Assembly: GCA_020249415.1 (NCBI GenBank)
Contig: JADCFR010000459.1
Span: 1-5,340 of the forward strand
Direction: 5' to 3'
DNA length: 5,340 bases
Source: Roseomonas sp.
GTDB lineage: Bacteria > Pseudomonadota > Alphaproteobacteria > Acetobacterales > Acetobacteraceae
A program made the position numbers and the translations under genes. The first letter of the stretch is position 1. Each line of letters starts with the position of its first letter. This document shows, piece by piece, positions 1 through 5,340 of the stretch. The notes beneath the pieces are model-generated. The model saw nothing but the letters and a program-made list of their open reading frames with translations. It did not search any database and was not told the origin of the DNA.

Positions 1-667
1 GTGCCGGGCCGAATTGCGCCACCGCGCGGAAAGTGCCGGCGGCGATCTGTGCTGCCACCAGCGCGGCCGAGCCGATCATCATATCCACCGTGCCCGCCAT
101 GGTGTCATTCACTGCAAGCCCGCCGCTGCGATAGGGAATATGCGTCAGCCGCGTGCCGCTGCGCGCCTGAAACTGGATCATGGCCAAATGCCCGATGGTG
201 CCATTGCCGGTGGACCCGAAGGAAACCGCATCCGGCCGCGCCTTCGCCGCCGTCACCACATCGGCCAAAGACCGAAACGGCTTATCCGCACGGCACGCAA
301 TCACATAAGGCGCGCCGCCGATCAGCATGACCGGGTCAAGATCACGCGTCAGGTTGAAGGGCAGATTGGCGAGCAGCGCCGGCATGGTTGCGTGGCTGTC
401 AAAAGTCAGCAGCCAGGTCTGACCATCGGGCCGTGCCTTGGCCACAATATCTGTCCCGATAGACCCCGCCGCGCCAGGGCGGTTTTCCACGATGATCGGT
501 ACGCCGAGGCGCTGCATCAACCCGGGCGAGACCAGCCGCGCCACCGCATCTGTGGACCCGCCTGGCCCGAAAGGCACGACAATACGTATGGCATTTCCCT
601 GGGCCTGAGCAGGCAAAATGCTGACCGCTGCCAAGCCAGCCAGTGCCACACGACGCGTAAACTTCAT
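1..667 (-). CDS. Bug/TctC-family tripartite tricarboxylate transporter substrate-binding protein (C-terminus cut by window edge)
   Basis: This is a periplasmic solute receptor of the Bug/TctC family, which binds carboxylated or other small organic solutes and hands them to a TctA/TctB-type membrane carrier. I translated it by hand from ATG at 667; 222 codons are visible of a usual 320 or so, and the frame is open to the left edge. Residues 1-23 form a leader with a twin-arginine-like start (TRRVAL), a hydrophobic stretch and a likely cut after PAQAQ. Family hallmarks follow: IRIVVPFGPGGSTD (27-40), the VENRPGAAGSIGTD block (60-73), TRDLDPV (107-113), GSTGNGTIGH (151-160) and LTHIPYRSG (174-182). 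The start is supported by a GGGAG ribosome-binding site 8 bases upstream. It lies 29 bases downstream of the decarboxylase-like gene and is probably co-transcribed with it. The ligand cannot be told from sequence; this family is highly expanded in many proteobacteria. Confidence 0.93.
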   Translation of the reverse strand, partial: MKFTRRVALAGLAAVSILPAQAQGNAIRIVVPFGPGGSTDAVARLVSPGLMQRLGVPIIVENRPGAAGSIGTDIVAKARPDGQTWLLTFDSHATMPALLANLPFNLTRDLDPVMLIGGAPYVIACRADKPFRSLADVVTAAKARPDAVSFGSTGNGTIGHLAMIQFQARSGTRLTHIPYRSGGLAVNDTMAGTVDMMIGSAALVAAQIAAGTFRAVAQFGPA

Positions 668-675
668 GATCCCGT

Positions 676-680
676 CTCCC
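676..680 (-). promoter_or_regulatory. Ribosome binding site (GGGAG) of the downstream Bug receptor
   Basis: The minus strand reads GGGAG followed by an 8-base spacer (ACGGGATC) and the ATG at 667. It sits in the 29-base gap after the preceding TAG stop. Its position fixes the start of the leftmost gene, which begins directly with a twin-arginine-like leader. The gap is locally A-rich just upstream (CAATAAAAAG), which may keep the site unstructured. Confidence 0.7.
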
Positions 681-696
681 TTTTTATTGTTTGTGC

Positions 697-1653
697 CTAT
701 TCCATCAAATCCAGCACGGAAGGATGAAACAACTCCTCCGGTTCCATCTGCCGTGCCGCCAACCCATCTTCCACCGCATAGCGGATCATGGCCGCGATTT
801 CATCGCGGTTGCGCTTGAAGCCATAGGGCCAGGGATTGCCGCCAAAGATCGCGCTCTGCGCTTCCGCCTCTGCCGCGATCCAGGGCAGCGACACGCGCAG
901 CACATTCACCAGCGACATTTCCGCCAAGGACGCTGCCTTGGCCGCGCTGAAGGCGCGGAACAATTCCACCGGCAGCCAGGGATGGCGTTCCGCCACATCC
1001 TTGCGCACGGCCAGGCAATGCATGATCGGGAAAAAGCCCGAAGCGCGAAACCAACTTTCCTCTTCCCGCCGATAATCCGGGAAAAGCCGCGCCACCGGCG
1101 CGCTGCCCGTATTGAAACAGGCGGGTGGGCGCGGCGCGATCAGCGCATCAATCCGCCCGGCAGCAAGCGCTTCTTCCAGCGATTCCCCCATGGGCTTCAC
1201 CTTGAAACCATCGGGCAGCGTAATCGCTACACGCTCCCCACCCGTGCGCCAGGAAATGCCGCGCGTATCCACGCCGTAATGGTCACGCAAAATCCCGCGC
1301 ACCCAAAGTGCCGCTGTTTGCTGATATTCCGGCAGACCGATCTCTCGTCCTGCCAGATCGGCGGCACTGTTGATGCCACGATCGGTGCGAATATAAATCG
1401 CCGAATGCCGAAAGGCGCGCGAAAGAAACACCGGCACACCGATGTAAGGCGCATCACCGCGCGCGCTGGTGACAATATGGCTGCCCATGGATAGTTCCGA
1501 GATATCAAAGGCGCGGTCACGCAAGGCGCGCCGAAAAATATCCTCGGGCTCACCGGGCAGGAAGGTGATGTCAGCGCCCGGCACCTTGAAACGCCCTTCC
1601 ATCAAGGGGCGCGTGCGATCGGTCGCGGTGCAGGCAAGGCTCAGGCAAATCAT
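697..1653 (-). CDS. 4,5-dihydroxyphthalate decarboxylase-like protein (PBP2-fold)
   Basis: This 318-residue protein resembles the 4,5-dihydroxyphthalate decarboxylase family, whose characterised members convert 4,5-dihydroxyphthalate to protocatechuate in phthalate breakdown. Databases often label relatives as ABC substrate-binding proteins because the fold is shared. Recognisable blocks are TDRTRPLMEG (11-20), FLPGEPEDIFRRA (31-43), FDISELSMGS (49-58), PVFLSRAFRHSAIYIRTDRG (74-93), GLPEYQQTAALWVRGIL (106-122), DALIAPRPPACF (169-180), RLFPDYR (189-195), FFPIMH (207-212), HPWLP (224-228), WPYGF (275-279) and a C-terminal EELFHPS (306-312). Length is close to the usual 320-335. There is no signal peptide, unlike both flanking receptors, so a cytoplasmic enzyme is more likely than a receptor. 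The ATG at 1653 lines up with the family N-terminus. No good Shine-Dalgarno is visible; the start lies 7 bases after the upstream stop, suggesting translational coupling. The true substrate is unproven. Confidence 0.88.
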   Translation of the reverse strand: MICLSLACTATDRTRPLMEGRFKVPGADITFLPGEPEDIFRRALRDRAFDISELSMGSHIVTSARGDAPYIGVPVFLSRAFRHSAIYIRTDRGINSAADLAGREIGLPEYQQTAALWVRGILRDHYGVDTRGISWRTGGERVAITLPDGFKVKPMGESLEEALAAGRIDALIAPRPPACFNTGSAPVARLFPDYRREEESWFRASGFFPIMHCLAVRKDVAERHPWLPVELFRAFSAAKAASLAEMSLVNVLRVSLPWIAAEAEAQSAIFGGNPWPYGFKRNRDEIAAMIRYAVEDGLAARQMEPEELFHPSVLDLME

Positions 1654-1660
1654 GGCAGGA

Positions 1661-2623
1661 TCAATTCGCCTTCATACCGGAAATACGAATGCCTTCCGCC
1701 TGGCGCGTGATATCCTCACGCAGAAAATCGCCAAAGGCTGCGGCTGTCATCGGGTTTACCTCGGCGCCCGCGCGCAACTGCGCCTCACGCGTTGCTGGCA
1801 GAGACATAACGCGGTTGATTTCTGCATTCAGTCTTTCAAGGATGGGCGCTGGCGTTTGCGCTGGCGCCATCACGCCGAGCCAAATGCTCGCTTCATAGCC
1901 GGGCAGGGTTTCCGCAACCGTTGGCGCATCCGGCAAAAGCGGGCTGCGCCGAGGCCCTGTGGTGGCCAGCGCGCGCACCCGCCCGCCGCGCGCCTGTTCC
2001 GCCATGGTTGGGATGGCGTCAAACATCATCGGCACCTGGCCCGCGATCAGCGCCGTGCGCGCCTCATTCGAACCACGGAAGGGGATATGGGTGATTTCAA
2101 TCCCGGCCATGGCGCGGAAAATCTCGCCCGCCACATGGTAAGGCGTACCGGGGCCGGATGATGCGTAATCCAACTTCCCCGGATTGGCCTTGCAATAGGC
2201 AATCAATTCGGCCAGAGAATTCACGCCGAGCGATGGATGCACCACCAAAACGTGATGCGCAACATTCACGAAAGCCACCGGTGCCAGATCGCGCAGCAGC
2301 ACATAGGGCCGATTGGGCAGCAGCGTTTCATTGGCGGTATGGGTATTGGACATCAGCAGCAGCGTATGCCCATCGGGTGTCGCCTTCGCCACCTGATCCG
2401 CACCAATCGTGCCGCCGGCGCCGGGGCGGTTTTCCACCACCACCGGCTGCCCCAAAGCCTGTTGCAAGGGCTCCGCCAAAAACCGCGCCGCGAGATCGGC
2501 CGAACCGCCAAGCCCGAAAGGCACGATGATGCGCATCGGCCGCGTGGGCCAGGCCTGGGCCTGCGCCTGCCGCCCCAGGAGCAGCGCCGCGCCCGAAGCC
2601 AAAGCTGTTCTGCGTGAAATCAT
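1661..2623 (-). CDS. Bug/TctC-family tripartite tricarboxylate transporter substrate-binding protein
   Basis: This complete 320-residue periplasmic solute receptor belongs to the same family as the protein at the left edge. Residues 1-24 are a leader with a twin-arginine-like start (SRRTAL), a hydrophobic run (ASGAALLLG) and a likely cut after AQAQA. The mature part shows MRIIVPFGLGGSADLAARFL (30-49), VVVENRPGAGGTIGAD (61-76), YASSGPGTPYHVAGE (153-167), ITHIPFRGSNEA (177-188), VPMMFDAI (197-204), RVRALATTGPRRSPLLPD (215-232) and PTVAETLPGYE (234-244), all typical of Bug/TctC proteins, and the length is normal. I chose ATG 2623 because it begins directly with the leader and has GGGGGA 6 bases upstream. 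The frame stays open to a possible start at 2698, but that would add 25 uncharged-to-basic residues before the leader and overlap the Anbu gene. Ligand unknown; the adjacent decarboxylase-like gene hints at an aromatic or other dicarboxylate. Confidence 0.93.
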   Translation of the reverse strand: MISRRTALASGAALLLGRQAQAQAWPTRPMRIIVPFGLGGSADLAARFLAEPLQQALGQPVVVENRPGAGGTIGADQVAKATPDGHTLLLMSNTHTANETLLPNRPYVLLRDLAPVAFVNVAHHVLVVHPSLGVNSLAELIAYCKANPGKLDYASSGPGTPYHVAGEIFRAMAGIEITHIPFRGSNEARTALIAGQVPMMFDAIPTMAEQARGGRVRALATTGPRRSPLLPDAPTVAETLPGYEASIWLGVMAPAQTPAPILERLNAEINRVMSLPATREAQLRAGAEVNPMTAAAFGDFLREDITRQAEGIRISGMKAN

Positions 2624-2624
2624 G

Positions 2625-2630
2625 ACACGT
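2625..2630 (-). promoter_or_regulatory. Ribosome binding site region (GGGGGA) deciding the start of the Bug receptor
   Basis: The minus strand carries a purine run GGGGGA about 6 bases upstream of the ATG at 2623 (edges approximate by a few bases). It favours this start over the upstream in-frame alternative at 2698, which would lie inside the Anbu coding sequence. Confidence 0.55.
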
Positions 2631-2650
2631 CCCCCGGAAACTTTCGCCTT

Positions 2651-2682
2651 CCCTTGGCGCAGCCTGGGACACTGCGCAAGGG
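2651..2682 (-). terminator. GC-rich hairpin directly after the Anbu stop, possible terminator or mRNA 3' end structure
   Basis: On the plus strand CCCTTGgCGCAG (2651-2662) and CTGCGCAAGGG (2672-2682) are reverse complements apart from one bulged G, with a 9-base loop between them. The 11-pair stem begins at the base next to the Anbu stop codon (2683-2685). No T tract follows on the minus strand, so it is not a classical intrinsic terminator. It could instead be a weak or Rho-assisted terminator, or a stem that protects the upstream mRNA. It separates the Anbu cluster from the solute-receptor genes. Confidence 0.45.
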
Positions 2683-3420
2683 TCAATCCGCGATCCATCC
2701 GGGGGAGGGCAGGGCGCGATAGGCTTCCCTGAGGCTATCAGACCAGCGCTGGCTGACCTGCCGGAAATAGGCATCCTCTTCCGTAATGCGCCGGCTGAGC
2801 GAGACCTTCTGTTCGCCTTCGCGATAGACCATCAGGTCAATCGGCAGCCCGACCGAAAGATTGGAACGCAAGGTGCTGTCCATGCTGATCAGCACGAGCT
2901 TCACCCCATCGGCGAGTGACGTGCCATGCTTCACCACACGGTCCAGAATGGGCTTGCCGTATTTATGCTCACCAATTTGCAGAAAGGGCGTATCCATCGT
3001 GGCTTCGATGAAATTGCCCGCGGCATAGATCAGGAAAAGCCGCATGGGCCCGCCTGCGATTTGCCCACCCAGCAGGAAGGACGCCTCAAAAGCCACGCCC
3101 TGCGCCTTCATCGCCGGGCCATCACTTTCAAACACATCGCGCACCGCGGCGACAATCAATTGCGCAGCGCGGAACATGCTTGGCACATCGCGCAAGGTAT
3201 GTGTCTCTGCCCCCAGCGGGAAACCTTCCTGCACGCGATTCCATACCGCCTGCGTGATCGCCAAATTACCCGCCGACAATAGCGCCAGCATGCGTTCCCC
3301 AGGCTGTTCCACAACATGCATCTTGGAAAAGCTGGAAATGTGATCCAGCCCCGCATTGGTGCGCGTATCGGAAAGCAGAACAAGCCCATCCTTCAGGAAC
3401 AGGCCGACGCAATAGGTCAT
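2683..3420 (-). CDS. Anbu proteasome-like peptidase (COG3484)
   Basis: This 245-residue protein is an Anbu-type member of the proteasome/HslV family of N-terminal-nucleophile hydrolases, a cytoplasmic self-assembling protein reported to form an open lock-washer-like oligomer. It starts MTYCVGLFLKDGLVLLSDTR, so loss of Met would expose Thr2 as the nucleophile. Counting Thr as 1, Asp17 and Arg19 (SDTRTNAG) fall at the classical proteasome positions and Lys32 (FSK) is a candidate for the catalytic lysine. Further family blocks are LLSAGNLAITQAV (47-59), FEASFLLGGQIAGGP (111-125), YAAGNFIEA (132-140), FLQIGEHKYGKPILDR (146-161) and SMDSTLRSNLSVGLPIDL (179-196). Length matches the family. I chose ATG 3420, with GGAG 8 bases upstream, rather than a TTG at 3444 that would add eight residues and bury the nucleophile. 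It follows the alpha-E gene by 20 bases. Natural substrates and product are not known. Confidence 0.95.
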   Translation of the reverse strand: MTYCVGLFLKDGLVLLSDTRTNAGLDHISSFSKMHVVEQPGERMLALLSAGNLAITQAVWNRVQEGFPLGAETHTLRDVPSMFRAAQLIVAAVRDVFESDGPAMKAQGVAFEASFLLGGQIAGGPMRLFLIYAAGNFIEATMDTPFLQIGEHKYGKPILDRVVKHGTSLADGVKLVLISMDSTLRSNLSVGLPIDLMVYREGEQKVSLSRRITEEDAYFRQVSQRWSDSLREAYRALPSPGWIAD

Positions 3421-3428
3421 GGCAAGCG

Positions 3429-3432
3429 CTCC
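3429..3432 (-). promoter_or_regulatory. Ribosome binding site (GGAG) deciding the Anbu start
   Basis: The minus strand reads GGAG then an 8-base spacer (CGCTTGCC) and ATG at 3420, within the 20-base gap after the alpha-E stop. It supports the start that places the catalytic threonine at residue 2. Confidence 0.65.
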
Positions 3433-3440
3433 GCGCCCTA

Positions 3441-4382
3441 TCAATTGTGCAGGTAAAACTCGGCGATTTGGCCGCCAAGATCAATATTGCGCGCCATCAT
3501 CTCATTCAGAAAGGTCTCAAGCCCCTGGGTGAAGATATCCTCAACCCGGCCAAATCGAAGCCGCGCATGGATTTCCCCCGCACGCCGATGGCATTCCCCG
3601 CGCCGCCCGCCATGGGCGGTGGCGATTTCATCCAGCACGCCCTCAATCCGGGCATGGCAGGCAATCATGGAACGCGGCAATTCCCCGCGCAGGATCAGCA
3701 ATTCGGCAATCCGCCGCGGTTCAATCCGTCCGTGATAAACCCATTGATAGGCGCGAAGTGCGGTGAAGCTGCGCAAGATCGCTTGCCAATTCAGGTAATC
3801 TTCCGCCGTGCCGGCTTCCGCGATGCTGAGCGCACCGGCATGGGCATGCAGCACGCGCGCGGTATTGTCAGCGCGTTCCAGCATGGTGCCAAGGCGCACG
3901 AAGCGCCAGGCTTCATCGCGCAGCATGGTGTCATCATAGGCGCCATTGAACAGGATGGTCTGGCGCTTCACCCAATCCAGAAAACCCGGCAGATCATCCG
4001 CACTTGGCATGGCATTATCCATGCGCCGCATCTGGCCCCAGGTGTCATTCACCGATTCCCACATATCAACCGTGAGTGCCGTGCGAACCTGGCGCGCATT
4101 CTGCCTGGAGGCTTCAATGCAGGACTGGATGGAAGAAGGATTGGCGCGATCCATCACCAGATGCTGGATGATCTGCGCTGCATCTGGGGCGGCGCCAAAG
4201 CCCTGCAATAGCCGGATATCGCCACTGGTCAGCAGCAGCGCGCGCCAGCCTTGCCCCTGCGCCGGTCGCCCACCACCCATGCCGGCTTCGCGCAGCGCCA
4301 CTTGCAGCGCGCGCGCCGTATTGCCGGCGCGTTCCATATAGCGCCCGAGCCAATAGAGGCTATCGGCGGTACGGCTCAGCAT
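3441..4382 (-). CDS. Alpha-E domain protein (COG2307/DUF403)
   Basis: This 313-residue, mostly alpha-helical protein belongs to the alpha-E family, which is found next to circularly permuted ATP-grasp genes and is predicted to work with them in making or attaching a peptide-like product; its biochemistry is not established. The start [20 protein letters not shown] is the family signature. Other blocks are [20 protein letters not shown] (81-100), WESVNDTW (108-115), [20 protein letters not shown] (156-175) and [10 protein letters not shown] near residue 280. The motif ERAGNTAR (17-24) recurs as ERADNTAR (169-176), pointing to an internal duplication of the helical unit. I see no signal peptide or membrane segment, so it is likely cytoplasmic. 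The length is typical. ATG 4382 overlaps the ATP-grasp stop by 7 bases in ATGCTGA, which implies translational coupling and probably matched amounts of the two proteins. Anbu follows 20 bases downstream. Confidence 0.94.
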   Translation of the reverse strand: MLSRTADSLYWLGRYMERAGNTARALQVALREAGMGGGRPAQGQGWRALLLTSGDIRLLQGFGAAPDAAQIIQHLVMDRANPSSIQSCIEASRQNARQVRTALTVDMWESVNDTWGQMRRMDNAMPSADDLPGFLDWVKRQTILFNGAYDDTMLRDEAWRFVRLGTMLERADNTARVLHAHAGALSIAEAGTAEDYLNWQAILRSFTALRAYQWVYHGRIEPRRIAELLILRGELPRSMIACHARIEGVLDEIATAHGGRRGECHRRAGEIHARLRFGRVEDIFTQGLETFLNEMMARNIDLGGQIAEFYLHN

Positions 4383-5340
4383 GGCGCATCCGGGGCCAGG
4401 ACCCAGGTATCCTTGGTGCCACCGCCTTGCGAGGAATTCACCACCAGCGATCCTTCGCGCAAGGCCACGCGCGTCAGCCCCCCTGGCACGATGCGTGTCT
4501 CAGCACCGGAAAGCACGAAGGGCCGCAAATCCACATGGCGCGGCGCGGTGCCGCTGCCGGTGAAGGTCGGCACCGTGGAAAGCGCGAGTGTTGGCTGCGC
4601 GATATAATCGGCTGGATTGGCGCGAATGCGCGCGGCGAATTCAGCGCGCTGTTCGGCAGTGCTATGCGGCCCGACCAGCATGCCATAGCCGCCCGAACCC
4701 TTGGTGAGTTTCACCACCAATTCATGCAAATGTTCCAGCACATAGGCGCAATCATCCGGCCTTTCGCAAAGATAGGTCGGCACGTTCGCCAGGATCGGTT
4801 CCTCACTCAAATAGAAGCGCACCATCTCCGGCACGTAAGGATAAACCGCCTTGTCATCGGCAATGCCGCCACCCGGCGCATTGGCCAGCGCCACATTGCC
4901 GGCCCGATAGGCTTCCATCAGCCCGCGCACACCCAGCATGGAATCGGCACGAAACGCAGCGGGGTCCAGGTAATCATCATCAATGCGGCGATAGATCACA
5001 TCAACGCGCTGCGGCCCCGCGGTGGTGCGCATATAGACCACGCGATCTTCCACGAATAAATCCTGACCCTCCACCACCTCCACGCCCATTTCATCGGCCA
5101 GGAAGCAATGCTCGTAATAGGCGCTGTTATAGGCACCAGGCGTCAGCAGCACCACGCGCGGCAGGCCGCGACAGGCAGGTGGTGCTACCGACATCAGGGT
5201 TTCCAGCAAATCGCTTGGGTAATGGCTGACGGGGGCAATGCGGTGCGCTGCGCAGAGCCCAGGGAATAGCCGCAGCATGGCTTCGCGGCCTTCCAGCATA
5301 TAGGAAACGCCCGATGGCGTGCGGCAATTATCTTCCAGCA
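4376..5340 (-). CDS. Circularly permuted ATP-grasp protein (COG2308), N-terminus cut by window edge
   Basis: This is the C-terminal 320 residues of a circularly permuted ATP-grasp protein, a family usually about 470-490 residues long and predicted to form amide or peptide bonds using ATP. The frame is open through the right edge, beginning [20 protein letters not shown]; Met at 5299 is internal, because the conserved EDN-RTPSG block precedes it. Counting from the first visible codon, the blocks are [14 protein letters not shown] (64-77), [11 protein letters not shown] (116-126), [20 protein letters not shown] (158-177), the glycine-rich nucleotide-binding loop [12 protein letters not shown] (213-224), [14 protein letters not shown] (241-254), [11 protein letters not shown] (266-276), PGGLTRVAL (285-293) and [16 protein letters not shown] (299-314). 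No membrane segment is seen. Its TGA lies inside the alpha-E start, so the two are coupled. The promoter and true start lie beyond the window. The substrate is unknown. Confidence 0.95.
   Translation of the reverse strand, partial: LEDNCRTPSGVSYMLEGREAMLRLFPGLCAAHRIAPVSHYPSDLLETLMSVAPPACRGLPRVVLLTPGAYNSAYYEHCFLADEMGVEVVEGQDLFVEDRVVYMRTTAGPQRVDVIYRRIDDDYLDPAAFRADSMLGVRGLMEAYRAGNVALANAPGGGIADDKAVYPYVPEMVRFYLSEEPILANVPTYLCERPDDCAYVLEHLHELVVKLTKGSGGYGMLVGPHSTAEQRAEFAARIRANPADYIAQPTLALSTVPTFTGSGTAPRHVDLRPFVLSGAETRIVPGGLTRVALREGSLVVNSSQGGGTKDTWVLAPDAPC

Noticed and set aside
14..727. Plus-strand open frame of 237 codons
   Set aside because: It lies opposite the Bug receptor and the end of the decarboxylase-like gene, has a low-complexity Arg/His-rich translation and matches no family I recognise; it is a by-product of high GC.
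691..1494. Plus-strand open frame of 267 codons
   Set aside because: Antisense to the well-supported decarboxylase-like gene, with a His/Arg-rich translation and no motifs.
2624..2698. Longer start for the Bug receptor at 2698
   Set aside because: It would place 25 residues ahead of an intact export leader and overlap the Anbu gene, whereas ATG 2623 has its own purine-rich ribosome binding site.
3447..4211. Plus-strand open frame of 254 codons
   Set aside because: Antisense to the alpha-E gene, whose minus-strand translation shows clear family motifs; the plus frame shows none.
5297..5299. ATG at 5299 as the start of the ATP-grasp gene
   Set aside because: The frame stays open to the window edge, and the 13 residues before it ([13 protein letters not shown]) are a conserved family block, so this Met is internal.
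1..5340. RNA genes, CRISPR array, insertion sequence or phage signals
   Set aside because: No tRNA-like cloverleaf, regularly spaced repeats, transposase motifs or long terminal inverted repeats were seen, and coding sequence occupies nearly the whole window.

Overview
The window is a densely packed, GC-rich stretch (roughly 60% GC by eye) in which every supported gene lies on the minus strand, so transcription runs from high to low coordinates. Six protein genes are visible, two of them cut by the window edges. Short gaps, overlapping stop/start codons, many tripartite-tricarboxylate-type solute receptors and an Anbu cluster together suggest an alphaproteobacterium, perhaps an Acetobacteraceae/Roseomonas-like organism. 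That placement is an inference from gene content and composition only.

Right half (about 2683-5340), read right to left: a circularly permuted ATP-grasp protein (COG2308 type, N-terminus outside the window), an alpha-E protein (COG2307/DUF403) whose start overlaps the ATP-grasp stop by 7 bases, and after 20 bases the proteasome-like peptidase Anbu (COG3484). This is the known but poorly understood Anbu/amidoligase cluster. The ATP-grasp and alpha-E proteins are predicted to make or attach a peptide-like product, and Anbu is an N-terminal-nucleophile hydrolase of proteasome ancestry. The transglutaminase-like gene that often belongs to this cluster is not between alpha-E and Anbu here. A GC-rich hairpin directly follows the Anbu stop codon.

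Left half (1-2623), read right to left: a periplasmic Bug/TctC-type solute receptor with a twin-arginine-like leader, then 7 bases later a leaderless protein of the 4,5-dihydroxyphthalate decarboxylase family, then 29 bases later a second Bug/TctC receptor that runs off the left edge. The layout suggests uptake of a carboxylated, possibly aromatic, compound together with an enzyme acting on it. No TctA/TctB membrane subunits are in view.

No RNA genes, mobile elements, CRISPR arrays or long repeats were seen. The only non-coding stretches are 59, 29, 20 and 7 bases long, and no stretch over 300 bases lacks a gene.
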